A stretch of 64,000 nt of DNA from CAZGUH01 sp964529005 (GCA_964529005.1 CAZGUH010000005.1:68228-132227), one strand, 5' to 3'. Positions 25,753-35,165 are shown, counted from the first letter of the stretch. Made by a program: numbers and translations. Notes: a model not told the origin generated them from the letters alone.

Positions 25753-26322
25753 TCATCCGGTCGTCACGTCCGCAGACGTCCCCAACGGGCACTGCGGCAC
25801 GAGGTCGACGACCGAACCGGGCGCCAGACCGAACTCGGCGAGGCGACCCTGTTCGACCTCGATGGCGACGACGTACGGAGCCTGCGCGGAATACCGCGGG
25901 CACGCGGACGCGTCGTCGTGCCGGCACGGCTCCATGTCGGTCACGGATACGACCGAGCCCGAGCCGTCGACGAACGCGACCGACAGAGGCATCACCGTTC
26001 GGTACATGTAGAAACGGTTCTGGACGGGTTCGGTGTACACGAACGCCATGCCGTCCGCGGCGCCGAGATCGGTGACGCCCATCAGCCCACGCGCTCGATC
26101 CTGTGCCGTCGCCGCCCACCACAGGCAGAGCTCGCACACCGTTCCGTCGGGCGCGGTGACCGTCGCGCCGACCATGCCGAACCCTTGTGGGGTCGATGCC
26201 GCGTCGGAGACGGGCGCAGACGTCACCGGCGACGACGAGCTCGACGCAGCCGTCGTCGTCTGGTCGCCGACGCCGTCATCGTCATCTCCGCCACCGCCAC
26301 ACGACGCGACGACGATGGCCAT
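25753..26322 (-). CDS. DUF192 lipoprotein
   Basis: About 189 residues. A DUF192 domain occupies the C-terminal half: WWAATAQDRARGLMGVTDLGAADGMAFVY, then FYMYRTVMPLSVAFVDGSGSVVSV and VVAIEVEQGRLAEFGLAPGSVV. The N-terminus has a lipobox VASC followed by a Gly/Asp and Thr/Ser linker. The only ATG before the lipobox (26322) leaves a very short signal peptide. Upstream in-frame sequence encodes a good signal n-region (RRYRAARAALAC) but has no ATG or GTG start until well inside the next gene. The true start is therefore uncertain. Confidence 0.7.
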   Translation of the reverse strand: MAIVVASCGGGGDDDDGVGDQTTTAASSSSSPVTSAPVSDAASTPQGFGMVGATVTAPDGTVCELCLWWAATAQDRARGLMGVTDLGAADGMAFVYTEPVQNRFYMYRTVMPLSVAFVDGSGSVVSVTDMEPCRHDDASACPRYSAQAPYVVAIEVEQGRLAEFGLAPGSVVDLVPQCPLGTSADVTTG

Positions 26323-26350
26323 GCAGGCGAGCGCGGCGCGTGCCGCCCGG

Positions 26351-26356
26351 TAGCGT
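26351..26356 (+). promoter_or_regulatory. -10 hexamer TAGCGT, probable leaderless start
   Basis: TAGCGT ends 8 nt before the ATG at 26365; no ribosome site lies between. Confidence 0.45.
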
Positions 26357-26364
26357 CGCCACCG

Positions 26365-26532
26365 ATGGCGACGTGCGACAGCTGTGGCGCTGCCGAGGAG
26401 ACGGTCTTCCGGGTTCGGCGTGTGTACCTCACGTTCGACGACGCTGGCGCTCCTGCCTCGTCGACCACCCTCGACGAGATCGAGCAGTGGTGCTTCGCCT
26501 GTTGCGCTCAGTACCCGCACGATCCCGTGTGA
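26365..26532 (+). CDS. Small zinc-ribbon-like protein
   Basis: 55 residues: MATCDSCGAAEETVFRVRRV at the N-terminus and IEQWCFACCAQYPHDPV at the end. The two CxxC pairs (CDSC and CFAC) suggest one structural zinc ion. It is too short for a catalytic domain; an adaptor or nucleic-acid-binding role is possible. A -10-like hexamer lies directly upstream. It is divergent from the DUF192 gene and convergent with DUF5318. Confidence 0.65.
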   Translation: MATCDSCGAAEETVFRVRRVYLTFDDAGAPASSTTLDEIEQWCFACCAQYPHDPV

Positions 26533-26539
26533 GCGTGCG

Positions 26540-26989
26540 TCACCCGCGTGCTCGCGACCCAGCGGCGTCGACGCCGCGGCGCGTGCGCCCGCCCATCGGC
26601 ACGACGCGGCGGAGGTGGTGCCACCGGCACTCGACGCATGCTTCCACGACGTACGCGGCCAGCTCGTCGGAGCGACGGTCGAGCTGAGCGGCCTCGGCCG
26701 CGGTCGTGACCACCTTGCCGTGCGCCGGAAGGCGCGGCCCGAACACGTAGGTCACCAACTTCAGGTCGGCCTCGGCGCAGATGGGACAGCGCACCGCGGT
26801 CTGCGCGCCGACGTTGCTCGCCGCACGGATGAGCTCGGGGTGCGCGTCGCACACCTGATCGCGGCGGAGTCGCCCGCGCCGGTACTCGTTGATCAAGGAC
26901 ATGCGGGCCAGCCGGTGGTCGACCACCCCTCGCCCGCCGGTGACGCCGCGGAACGTCCCTGCACCGAAGGGCCGCGGCGTCGAGGTCAT
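26540..26989 (-). CDS. DUF5318 family zinc-ribbon protein
   Basis: 149 residues matching a conserved actinobacterial family of unknown function: SLINEYRRGRLRRDQVCDAHPELIRAA, VRCPICAEADLKLVTYVFGPRLP, and AAYVVEACVECRWHHLRRVV. CPIC and CVEC should form a zinc ribbon. ATG at 26989 lies 8 nt after TAGCCT. The family is widespread in actinobacteria, often near cell-envelope genes, but no role has been assigned that I know of. Confidence 0.8.
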   Translation of the reverse strand: MTSTPRPFGAGTFRGVTGGRGVVDHRLARMSLINEYRRGRLRRDQVCDAHPELIRAASNVGAQTAVRCPICAEADLKLVTYVFGPRLPAHGKVVTTAAEAAQLDRRSDELAAYVVEACVECRWHHLRRVVPMGGRTRRGVDAAGSRARG

Positions 26990-26997
26990 GTCCGCAG

Positions 26998-27003
26998 AGG
27001 CTA
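26998..27003 (-). promoter_or_regulatory. -10 hexamer TAGCCT for the DUF5318 gene
   Basis: On the minus strand TAGCCT ends 8 nt before the ATG at 26989, again the leaderless spacing. Confidence 0.45.
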
Positions 27004-27100
27004 CCCGCCCGGCCCGCCCGGCCGGTTGCGCACCGTGCGCCGAGCGATCACCACGACAGCATCAGTGTGCGGTGGGGGACGCGCGGGGCACACTGTCGCG

Positions 27101-27706
27101 GTGAGCACAGCGGTCTCCTACGGTTCCCATGTCGCCGACGACTCCGAGTTGCGCCTGTGCGGCGAGCTCAGCGGGCGGCGGGCCCTGGTCCTCGGCGTCG
27201 GCCCCGACGGCGCGACCAACGCCGTGGCGATCGCCGAGCGCGGCGCCAAGGCGATCGTGCTCGACCCGTCCGCGGACGTGATCGCGACGGTTCGCACCGC
27301 TGCCGAACGTGCCGAGGTGCGCGTGGAGTGCCACGTGGGCGAGCTCGCCGACCTCGGGTTTGCCACGAGCGCGTCGATCGACCTGGTGCTCGCCGCCCAC
27401 ACCCTCGATTCCGTCGACGATCTGCCCCGGCTGTTGCGCCAGGTGCATCGCGTGCTCCGCCCCGACGCGCTGTTCGTGCTCGCGCTGCGCCATCCGGTCG
27501 CGGCGATGTTCGACGACGTCGCCTCCGCCGGCAGCGCGGTCACAGCGGGCTACGGCGTCGCCGCCCGACCGTTCAGCGAGTGGTTCATGGCCTTCCAGCG
27601 CACCGACTTCCGTCCGGAAGTGCTGCACGAGCTCGTCCCGCGCGACCGCGCGGAGGCCGCCGCGCCGACCGTGCTCGTCGTGCGGGCGCGCAAGCTCGGC
27701 GTCTAG
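27101..27706 (+). CDS. SAM-dependent methyltransferase (class I)
   Basis: 201 residues with a Rossmann methyltransferase layout: motif I is RALVLGVGPDGATNAVAIAERGA, the acidic residue after strand 2 is in AIVLDPSADVI, then HVGELADLGF, the strand-4 segment DLVLAAHTLDSVDDLPRLLRQVHRVLRPDALFVLAL, and a C-terminal substrate region. The glycine motif is slightly unusual (GVGPDG). The substrate is unknown. GTG 27101 is used. The stop codon shares the palindrome CTAG with the stop of the convergent GGDEF gene. Confidence 0.8.
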   Translation: MSTAVSYGSHVADDSELRLCGELSGRRALVLGVGPDGATNAVAIAERGAKAIVLDPSADVIATVRTAAERAEVRVECHVGELADLGFATSASIDLVLAAHTLDSVDDLPRLLRQVHRVLRPDALFVLALRHPVAAMFDDVASAGSAVTAGYGVAARPFSEWFMAFQRTDFRPEVLHELVPRDRAEAAAPTVLVVRARKLGV

Positions 27707-29844
27707 CCGATCTCCAGACGTTCCGCTTCGATCAGCTCGGCAGGCCGCGGGCGGCCGAACAGGTAGCCCTGGCCGCGGTCGCATCCGAGCTCGCGGAGCC
27801 GAGCGAGCTGCAACGGCGTCTCGACCCCTTCCGCGACCACCGTCAGTCCCAACGAGTGGCCGAGGTTGACGACCGCTTCGACGATCGTCGTGTCCTCCGC
27901 ATCGATACCAAGGCCGTTGACGAACGAGCGGTCGACCTTGATCGCCTCCACCGGAAAGCGCTTCAGGTACGTCAGCGACGAGTATCCCGTCCCGAAGTCG
28001 TCGACCGCGAGATGCAGGCCGAGATTGCGCAGCTCGCGCAGCGCGACCGCGGCCACCTTGACGTCGCTCATCAATGCCGTCTCGGTGATCTCCAACCACA
28101 GCGCGTCCGCTTCCAGCCCGCTCTCCGCCAGCGCGCTGGAGACCTGGCCGAGGAACCGGCCGTCGACGAGCTGGCGCACCGACACGTTGACGCTCACGGT
28201 GATGTTGGCGAACGCGGGCGTGCGGGCCCGCCAGATGCCGACCTGCGCCAGCGAGGACCGCAGGACGGCGAGGCCGACGTCGGTGATCAGGCCCGTCTCC
28301 TCGGCCATCGGCAAGAACTGGTCGGGCCCGACGAGTCCGCGATCGGGATGCCGCCAGCGGGCGAGCACCTCGAAGCCGGTCAACCGCCCGTCGGGCAGCT
28401 CGATGATCGGCTGGTAGTACGGCACGATCTCGCCGCGCTCCAAGCCGTGACGCAGCTCGTTGGCGGTGCGCAGCGCGAGCACCGACGACTCGTGTAATCC
28501 CGGAGCGAACGCCTCCACACAATCGCGCCCACGCGTCTTCGCCCGGTACATCGCGGCGTCGGCGTCGCGCAGCAACTCGTCGGCGGTGACGCCCCGCCGC
28601 TGGGCGATCGCGACGCCGATGCTGGCGGTCACGAACAGCTCGGTGTCGTCGATGTGCAGCGGCAAGCCGACGACCTGACGCAAGCGCTCGGCGACATCCG
28701 ACGCCGACCCGTGCTCGGACACACCCTCGAGCATCACCATGAACTCGTCACCGCCGAAACGTCCCAACATGTCGCGGTCCCGCACGACCGAGCGCAGCCT
28801 CTCGCTCATCTCGCGCAGCAGCTGGTCGCCGGCAGCGTGACCGAGACTGTCGTTGATCACCTTGAAGTTGTCGAGGTCGATGAACAGCACGGCCACCGAC
28901 CCGACGGGCGAGGAGACGAGGCGTTCGCGCAGCGCGGCGAGGAAGTGCGCACGGTTGGGCAGCCCGGTCAGCAGATCGTGGGACGCCGCGTACTCCAGAC
29001 GTTGCGCGCTCTTGCGTTGTTCCGTGATGTCCTCGACGTGCGAGATGACGAGGCCCTCGCCGTCGCCACCGTCGAGCGCCGTCAGCGACACCCGCGCCCA
29101 GACGACCTCTCCGTCGCCGCGGACATAGCGGGTTTCGAGCCGCAACGGGTCGTCGTCGGCCAGCGGAAGGGCGATCGGGCGGCGGGCGTCGTCGGGATGG
29201 GTGATCTCGGCGATCGTTCGGCCGATCAGCTCGTCGCGCGTCCGGTCGACCATCGCGCAGAACGACGCGTTGACGTCGATCAGCGTCAGGTCCGGCGATC
29301 TGGCGATCGTCATGCCCGTCGGCGCCGAGCGAAACGCGAGCCGGAAGCGCTCCTGCGCGACCACGAGACGCTGCGCGGCTTCCTCCCGCTCGGTGACATC
29401 GCGCAGCGACACCACCATCCGGCCCGTGTCGGGCGAGGGAAACGCGGCGTTGGCCTCGACCCGCACCTCGCTGCCGTCGGCGCGCAGCACCGAGAACAGC
29501 GGCGGCGTGACCTCGTCGCCGCTGCGCATGCGAGCGAACGCGTCGACAACCCGATCCCGATCGTCGGGGCTGATCAGCGCGACCACGCTGTGACCGACGA
29601 TCTCGGATCGCCGCCGTCGCGTGAGCTCCGCGGCGAGGGCGTTGGCCTCGAGCGCGATGCCGTCGGCGGACACGACGACGACGGCCTCCGGCAGATGGTC
29701 GAGCAGGTCGACGCTGAACGGATCCCGTTCAGGCGGGCCGGCCCGTCGGCCGCGGCCCGCCAGCACGGCGACCGCGGTCGCAGCGATGACGGCGATCACG
29801 GCGACGACCACGACACACGCGAGCACCGCGACGGCGACGGTCAC
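27703..29844 (-). CDS. PAS-PAS-GGDEF-EAL cyclic-di-GMP protein
   Basis: 713-residue membrane-anchored c-di-GMP enzyme. One N-terminal helix (about residues 1-30) is followed by two PAS domains (from LLDHLPEAVVVVSADG and from FRLAFRSAPTGMTI). The GGDEF domain has an intact active site (RFGGDEFMVML). The EAL domain has EVL in place of EAL (TGFEVLARWRHP) but keeps DDFGTGYSSL, KVDRSFV and EGVET. The metal-binding Glu is present, so phosphodiesterase activity may remain. Both synthesis and breakdown are possible. The gene is monocistronic, with a likely -10 TATAAC at 29907-29912 on the minus strand. Confidence 0.92.
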   Translation of the reverse strand: MTVAVAVLACVVVVAVIAVIAATAVAVLAGRGRRAGPPERDPFSVDLLDHLPEAVVVVSADGIALEANALAAELTRRRRSEIVGHSVVALISPDDRDRVVDAFARMRSGDEVTPPLFSVLRADGSEVRVEANAAFPSPDTGRMVVSLRDVTEREEAAQRLVVAQERFRLAFRSAPTGMTIARSPDLTLIDVNASFCAMVDRTRDELIGRTIAEITHPDDARRPIALPLADDDPLRLETRYVRGDGEVVWARVSLTALDGGDGEGLVISHVEDITEQRKSAQRLEYAASHDLLTGLPNRAHFLAALRERLVSSPVGSVAVLFIDLDNFKVINDSLGHAAGDQLLREMSERLRSVVRDRDMLGRFGGDEFMVMLEGVSEHGSASDVAERLRQVVGLPLHIDDTELFVTASIGVAIAQRRGVTADELLRDADAAMYRAKTRGRDCVEAFAPGLHESSVLALRTANELRHGLERGEIVPYYQPIIELPDGRLTGFEVLARWRHPDRGLVGPDQFLPMAEETGLITDVGLAVLRSSLAQVGIWRARTPAFANITVSVNVSVRQLVDGRFLGQVSSALAESGLEADALWLEITETALMSDVKVAAVALRELRNLGLHLAVDDFGTGYSSLTYLKRFPVEAIKVDRSFVNGLGIDAEDTTIVEAVVNLGHSLGLTVVAEGVETPLQLARLRELGCDRGQGYLFGRPRPAELIEAERLEIG

Positions 29845-29938
29845 GGGCTGTCACGGGCGGCCCGCCGCGGTCTCCATTCGTCGGCAACGGTTCGGGGCAC
29901 GCGGCCGTTATATCGCGCGGCGTACCACCGAACGTGGC

Positions 29939-31357
29939 TTATCCCTGCGTTCCGTGCTCGGCCCACCACTCATCGAGGCGGCGACGAATCTCCTCGTCGC
30001 CCAGCAACCCCTCCTCGAGGCGGATCTCCAGCAGATGATCGAGCGCCTTGCCGACGAGCGGCCCCGGCGCCAGGCCGAGCTGCTCCATCACCGCCCGGCC
30101 GTCGAGCTCGGGCCGGATCTTGTCCAGCTCCTCCTGCGCGGCGAGCGCAGCGATGCGCTCTTCCAGCTCGTCCATGCGACGCGCCAGCTGGGCGGCCTTG
30201 CGCTCGTTGCGCGTGGTGCAGTCGCAGCGCGTCAGCACGTTGAGCTCGGCGAGCAGGGGGCCGGCGTCGCGCACGTACCGGCGCACGGCGGCGTCGGTCC
30301 ACCCCATCTGGTAGGTGTGGAAGCGCAGGTGCAAGGCGACCAGCTCGGTCACGGCCTCGACGTCGTCGTTCGAGTAGCGCAGCTCCGTCATCCGTTTGCG
30401 CGTCATGCGCGCTCCGACCATCTCGTGGTGATGGAACGTGACGCCCTTGTTCTGCGCGTAGCCGCGCGTGCGCGGCTTGCCCACGTCGTGGAACAGCGCG
30501 GCGAGACGGGTGAGACGGAAGTCGAAGTGCGGCCGCGTGGGCCACTCCGACGGCGGGCGGACGTTCTCGACGACCGCGATCGTATGGGTCAGCACGTCCT
30601 TGTGACGGTGGATCGGATCCTGCTCGAGGCGCATCGCGGGCAGTTCGGGCAGGAACTGCGTGGCGAGCCCGGTGTCGACGAGGAACCACAGCCCGCCGCT
30701 CGGCGACGGAACGACGATCAGCTTGTCGAGCTCCTGGCTGATCCGCTCGGCCGACACGATCGAGAGGCGGTCGGCCATCGCCCGCACCGCGGCGACGAGG
30801 GCGTCGACCGGAGTGAGCCCGTAGCCGCTGAGGAACCGCGCCGCGCGCATCATCCGCAGCGGGTCGTCGCTGAAGCTCTCCGCCGGGGCGATCGGCGTCC
30901 GCAACACGCCTTGGGCGAGGTCCGCGGCGCCGCCGAAGGGATCGACGAGCACCGGCGACGTCGCGGTCAGCTCGAGCGCCATTGCGTTGACGGTGAAATC
31001 ACGCCGCGACAGGTCCTGCTCGATCGCGTCGGCGAACACCACGTCCGGCTTGCGCGAGTCGGGGGTGTAGGCCTCGGCGCGGTGCGTGGTGATCTCGATG
31101 GTGTGCTCGCCGATGCGGGCGCCGATCGTCCCGAAGCGCTCGCCCTGGGTCCACACCGCGCTCGCCAACCCCTGCAAGCAACGCTTGATGTCGGCGGGGC
31201 GAGCGTCGGTGGTGCAGTCGATGTCCACCGATTCGCGCCCCAACATGAGGTCGCGGACGGTGCCGCCGACGAGGTACAGCCGGTGACCGGCGGCCTCGAA
31301 GCGCTCGGTGAGGGCCGCGAGGTCGCGCAGGACGGGCGCGAAGCGCGGCGGGATCAC
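29939..31357 (-). CDS. CCA tRNA nucleotidyltransferase
   Basis: 472-residue class II CCA-adding enzyme or poly(A) polymerase-like protein. The head domain has LVGGTVRDLMLGRESVDIDCTT (GG, RD and DxD catalytic Asp) and RRDFTVNAMAL; the RNA-binding neck is DDPLRMMRAARF. A C-terminal HD domain (LAALFHDVGKPRTRG) is typical of the actinobacterial type. It adds or repairs the 3' CCA of tRNA. tRNA-Gly in this window does not encode CCA, so the activity is needed. GTG 31357 is chosen. In Mycobacterium tuberculosis the orthologue (pcnA, Rv3907c) has the same place in the origin block. Confidence 0.93.
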   Translation of the reverse strand: MIPPRFAPVLRDLAALTERFEAAGHRLYLVGGTVRDLMLGRESVDIDCTTDARPADIKRCLQGLASAVWTQGERFGTIGARIGEHTIEITTHRAEAYTPDSRKPDVVFADAIEQDLSRRDFTVNAMALELTATSPVLVDPFGGAADLAQGVLRTPIAPAESFSDDPLRMMRAARFLSGYGLTPVDALVAAVRAMADRLSIVSAERISQELDKLIVVPSPSGGLWFLVDTGLATQFLPELPAMRLEQDPIHRHKDVLTHTIAVVENVRPPSEWPTRPHFDFRLTRLAALFHDVGKPRTRGYAQNKGVTFHHHEMVGARMTRKRMTELRYSNDDVEAVTELVALHLRFHTYQMGWTDAAVRRYVRDAGPLLAELNVLTRCDCTTRNERKAAQLARRMDELEERIAALAAQEELDKIRPELDGRAVMEQLGLAPGPLVGKALDHLLEIRLEEGLLGDEEIRRRLDEWWAEHGTQG

Positions 31358-31497
31358 AGCTGCCCCCGCCCGGTCACGACATCGACGGTCCGGTCCCATG
31401 GCCGGCTGACGTGGTCGACAGACCGCGGTTGAGTCGGGAACAGCACCGTCACGACGCCACCATACTGACGCGCCTGTCGAGGCGCCCTGGCCAGCAC

Positions 31498-31503
31498 TAC
31501 CGT
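31498..31503 (+). promoter_or_regulatory. -10 hexamer TACCGT for the GNAT gene
   Basis: TACCGT ends 9 nt before the GTG at 31513 and supports that start over the longer in-frame ATG at 31411. Confidence 0.4.
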
Positions 31504-31512
31504 TCATCGCCG

Positions 31513-32253
31513 GTGAAGAGCGCGACTCCGGACTCCCGCGACGTGGACCAGCCGCTCCTGCTGTCGGCAGCGGGGTTCAGTGGCCGAGCGCGGGCGTGGT
31601 CGAGCGAGCGGTCGATGGCGCACCTCACGATCCTCGATTCGAACCGGGTGCCGGGCGGCGCTGTCCTCGATGCGTGGGTCGGGCAGCTGAACGATCACGG
31701 CTTTCGTTCGGTGCGCACCGGGGCCGTGACGGAGCGGGCTGCACGCCAGCTCGAACGTCACGGTTTCCACGTCACCCAGGAGCTCACGCTGCTGTCGCTC
31801 GACCTCGCCGCCTGGCAGCCCGACGACCGCGCGCGATCGCATCGGCTGACGCCGCGACAGTACGACGACGCAGCGGGGGTCGACATGGCCGCGTTCCCGG
31901 CCGGCTGGAGCATGGACGCCAGGATGATCGCCGACACGTTCGAGGCGACCCCCTTCCATCGGGCCCGCTGGATGTCCTCGACCGACGACCGTTCGATCGA
32001 GGCCTACGCGATCTCGGGCCGCAGCGGACGGCACGGGTTCATCCAACGACTCGCCGTGCACCCGGACGTGCACCGCCGGGGCTTCGGACGGGCCCTGCTC
32101 GGTGACGGCCTCCGCTGGCTGCGCCGGTGGCGCGTCCATCAGGTCTTCGTCAACACACAGGTCGACAACGAACCGGCGCTGCGCCTGTATGAAGGGGCCG
32201 GCTTCGTCGCCCTGCCGGAGGGCCTGCGCGTCCTGGAGCGCGCGTGGGACTGA
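31513..32253 (+). CDS. GNAT family N-acetyltransferase
   Basis: 246 residues. The C-terminal GNAT core has the acetyl-CoA loop LAVHPDVHRRGFGRALLGDG (RRGFGR as Q/RxxGxG) and the later segment NEPALRLYEGAGFVALPEG. The N-terminal half may form a second degenerate GNAT-like domain (DHGFRSVRTGAVTERAARQL). The substrate is unknown; protein N-termini or antibiotics are possible. Mycobacteria have a NUDIX hydrolase gene at this position between pcnA and the DUF6049 gene, so it is a local replacement. Its stop overlaps the next ATG (TGATG). Confidence 0.8.
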   Translation: MKSATPDSRDVDQPLLLSAAGFSGRARAWSSERSMAHLTILDSNRVPGGAVLDAWVGQLNDHGFRSVRTGAVTERAARQLERHGFHVTQELTLLSLDLAAWQPDDRARSHRLTPRQYDDAAGVDMAAFPAGWSMDARMIADTFEATPFHRARWMSSTDDRSIEAYAISGRSGRHGFIQRLAVHPDVHRRGFGRALLGDGLRWLRRWRVHQVFVNTQVDNEPALRLYEGAGFVALPEGLRVLERAWD

Positions 32254-34316
32254 TGCCACGTCTGATCGGCGCTGCTGCCGCGGCGGCGCTGGCGTGCCCG
32301 CTGGTCGTCGCCCCCGCGCAGGCCGCTCTGGGGCAGGCGCAGCGCGTCGACCTCGTGCTGGTCCGTCAGGATTTCGACGTCCGCGACACCGTCTTCACCG
32401 CCAAGATCGCGATCGATCCGGTGCTGGAGCCCGGCGTCTCCCCGGAATCGGTCACCGTGGTCGTCACGGCGTACGAGCGCGTGACCGATCCGTTCCAGTT
32501 CGACGCCGTCGCCGACGGCCGCCTCGGCAACGCGCTCGATTCCGTCGACCTCGCGCTCCCCGCGCTGACCGACGACGGCAGCCGGCTCGTCACGGTGCCG
32601 CTCGAGATCGGCGAGGACACGGCGCCTGCTCTCCAGCTGCGGCGGCCGGGCCTGTACCCGGTCGTCTTCGACGTGCGGGTCGACGGCGACTCGGTCGCGG
32701 ATCTCCAGACGTTCGTCCATCGGCTGCCGGTCGAGGCCGACGATCCCCACGACATCGGCGCCGTGATGCAGGTCAGCATGGTGGCATCGATCACCAGCCC
32801 CCCAGCGCTCGGGCCCGACGGCGTGACGATCGATGCGACCGCGCTCGAGTCGCTCGAGCGCCTCGCCGACCTGGTCGCGGTGACCGACGCGCCGCTGACC
32901 GTCGCTCTCCCGCCGGAGATGTTGATGGCCCTCGCCGACCAGGAGCCGGCGCTCGTCGAGCGTTTGGCCCGCAACCTCGACGACGACGAGCTGCTCTCCG
33001 TGCCGTACGTGCCCTTCGATCCGTCCTCGGCCGTGACGATCAGCACCGACACGATTGCCGGATCCGAGGTCTTCGCCCGCCTTCTGATCGCGGGCGAGGA
33101 GGCGCTGAGCGACACCATCTCGGCGGCGACGGTGCGGACCAGCTGGATCGGCGGCGACGCGGAGATCACGCAGACGGGCGCGGCGATGCTGCGCAACCTC
33201 GGCGTGCGCCTGCTCGTCATCAGCCGCGACCGCTACGACGCGTCGGAAGGCAACATCCGTGATTTCACCGACCCCACGCTGCACACGAGGACCCGCCTTC
33301 CCGACGGCTCCACCCTTCCCACCGCGGTCATCGACCGGAGCTTCTCGGAACGCTTGACGGCGACCGGCGCGCACACCGAAGCCGCCGCCGTGTCGTACGC
33401 CGCCGACCTCGTGGCATGGCAAGCGATGTTCGCCGCTCAAGATCCTCCGAACCGGATCCACACGATGACCCTGGCGATGCCCGACCTCGGCGTGCCGGAC
33501 CCGGTGTTCGCGGGCCGCGTGCTCGAGCTGCTGCGCGCCACCCCGACGGTCGAACCCGTCACGCTGTCGACGGCCGCGGCGTCGACCGCTCCGATGATCA
33601 AGCCCGAGCCCGTCGTGCTCGAGGTGCCCACGACCGGGGGACCCGACATCAGCCATCGCATGCAACTCGTCAGCGACGTGGCGCTGAAGGCCCTCAGCAC
33701 CAGTTCGATGCTGCCCAGCGGCGACCCGCGCACGCTGGCGTGGGACGAACTGATCGAACGCCTTCCCTCGACCGCGCTGCCCGACGACCAGGCGGATGCG
33801 ACCGTGGCAAAGCTCGAGGCTGAGTTCGCCGCCATCCAGTCGGCGATCCAGCCGCCCGAGCCGTTCTCCTTCACGCTCAGCGGCAACCACTCGACGGTGC
33901 CGTTGCGCTTCGAGAACCACGGCGACGAGCCGTTGACGATCATGCTGCGCCTGTCGTCGCCGAAGCTGCGGTTTCCGAACCACGACCAGATCGAGGTGCT
34001 CGAGCCGGGCGTGAACGAGGTGTCGGTCGAGGTGGATGCGCTCTCCAACGGCAAGGCGCCGGTGTCCCTCGACGTGCGGACGCCCGCGGGTGGCCCTCTG
34101 CTCGCCGAGCCGATCCCGCTGACGGCCAACGTCAACGCGTTGACCGGGCTCGCCCAGGTGGTCACGCTCGGCGCGCTGGGCTTGCTGGCGACGTGGTGGG
34201 TGCACCACCTACGCGGCGCCCGCCGCCGGCGGGCCAACGGCGAGGCGAAGGGCCGGCATCCGACGGCGAACGAGGCCGCCGCCTCGACCGCGAACGCCGT
34301 TCCACCGACCGGGTAG
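32253..34316 (+). CDS. DUF6049 family secreted/membrane protein (Rv3909-like)
   Basis: 687 residues. Signal peptide (MPRLIGAAAAAALACPLVVAPAQA), a large extracellular region, and one C-terminal helix (VVTLGALGLLATWWVHHLRG) with a basic, Ala-rich cytoplasmic tail. The length, topology and position between the CCA enzyme and the sigM-trx cluster match the actinobacterial DUF6049 family (M. tuberculosis Rv3909). The function is unknown; the locus suggests cell-wall or division work. The start is ATG 32253, overlapping the GNAT stop; an in-frame GTG at 32244 is alternative. Confidence 0.8.
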   Translation: MPRLIGAAAAAALACPLVVAPAQAALGQAQRVDLVLVRQDFDVRDTVFTAKIAIDPVLEPGVSPESVTVVVTAYERVTDPFQFDAVADGRLGNALDSVDLALPALTDDGSRLVTVPLEIGEDTAPALQLRRPGLYPVVFDVRVDGDSVADLQTFVHRLPVEADDPHDIGAVMQVSMVASITSPPALGPDGVTIDATALESLERLADLVAVTDAPLTVALPPEMLMALADQEPALVERLARNLDDDELLSVPYVPFDPSSAVTISTDTIAGSEVFARLLIAGEEALSDTISAATVRTSWIGGDAEITQTGAAMLRNLGVRLLVISRDRYDASEGNIRDFTDPTLHTRTRLPDGSTLPTAVIDRSFSERLTATGAHTEAAAVSYAADLVAWQAMFAAQDPPNRIHTMTLAMPDLGVPDPVFAGRVLELLRATPTVEPVTLSTAAASTAPMIKPEPVVLEVPTTGGPDISHRMQLVSDVALKALSTSSMLPSGDPRTLAWDELIERLPSTALPDDQADATVAKLEAEFAAIQSAIQPPEPFSFTLSGNHSTVPLRFENHGDEPLTIMLRLSSPKLRFPNHDQIEVLEPGVNEVSVEVDALSNGKAPVSLDVRTPAGGPLLAEPIPLTANVNALTGLAQVVTLGALGLLATWWVHHLRGARRRRANGEAKGRHPTANEAAASTANAVPPTG

Positions 34317-34319
34317 CCT
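34314..34319 (+). promoter_or_regulatory. -10 hexamer TAGCCT for degV
   Basis: TAGCCT ends 9 nt before the GTG at 34329. Its TAG is also the stop codon of the DUF6049 gene. Confidence 0.4.
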
Positions 34320-34328
34320 GCCCGACCC

Positions 34329-35165
34329 GTGGCCATCCGCATCGTCACCGACAGCGCCTGCGACCTCCCTGAGTCCGTCGTCCGCGACCTCGGCATCGGC
34401 GTGGTGCCGCTCACGATCCGCTTCGGTGACACCGAGCTGATCGATCGCGTCCAGCTCTCCACGGCGGACTTCTGGGCGCGTTGCGCGTCCTCGCCGGTGC
34501 TGCCGTCGACCGCGGCGCCGTCGCCCGGACAGTTCGAAGAGGTCTATCGCCAGCTCGCCGCGGAGGGCGCGACGGGCGTGGTCGTCGTCTCGATCAGCAG
34601 CGCCCTGTCGGCCACGATGCAGTCCGCCGAACTTGCCGCCCGCGCGGTGGCAGACGACATCCCCGTGCGGATCGTCGACAGCCGCTGCGTGACGCTCGGC
34701 CAAGGCATGATCGCCGTCGAGTGCGCCCGCGTCGCCCGCTCCGGCGCGACGCTCGACGACATCGAGGCGCTGGCGCGCGATCTCAGCAGCCGCACCCGGG
34801 TGTGGGGCGCTCTCGACACCCTGGAGAACCTGAAGAAGGGTGGACGCATCGGCAACGCCAAGGCGCTGCTGGCATCGGCGCTGGCGATCAAGCCGATCAT
34901 CGAGGTGCGCGACGGCAAGGTCGAGCAGGGCGGAAAGCAGCGCACGCGCTCGAAAGCGCTGGCCTTCCTCGTCGAGAAGGTGGCCTCCTACGGCGAGATC
35001 GAGAACCTCGCGGTGCTCCACGCTGATTGCAGCGACGTCGACCAGTTCGTCGAGATGCTCGCGCCGCACTACTCCGGGCAGATCGTCGTCGGCGACATCG
35101 GCGCGGTCGTCGGCAGTCACGCCGGCCGGGGCACGATCGGCGTCGCGTTCCAGGTCAGAGCGTGA
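34329..35165 (+). CDS. DegV family fatty-acid-binding protein (FakB-like)
   Basis: 278-residue DegV protein. It starts AIRIVTDSACDLPESVVRDLGIGVVPL and has the family segments STAAPSPGQFEEVY, VVVVSISSALSATMQSAELA and RVWGALDTLENLKKGGRIGNAKAL. FakB proteins hold a fatty acid while FakA phosphorylates it for incorporation into phospholipid. GTG 34329 is used. It sits between DUF6049 and a Ser/Thr kinase, where mycobacteria have the lipid-II flippase gene mviN/murJ. Confidence 0.9.
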   Translation: MAIRIVTDSACDLPESVVRDLGIGVVPLTIRFGDTELIDRVQLSTADFWARCASSPVLPSTAAPSPGQFEEVYRQLAAEGATGVVVVSISSALSATMQSAELAARAVADDIPVRIVDSRCVTLGQGMIAVECARVARSGATLDDIEALARDLSSRTRVWGALDTLENLKKGGRIGNAKALLASALAIKPIIEVRDGKVEQGGKQRTRSKALAFLVEKVASYGEIENLAVLHADCSDVDQFVEMLAPHYSGQIVVGDIGAVVGSHAGRGTIGVAFQVRA

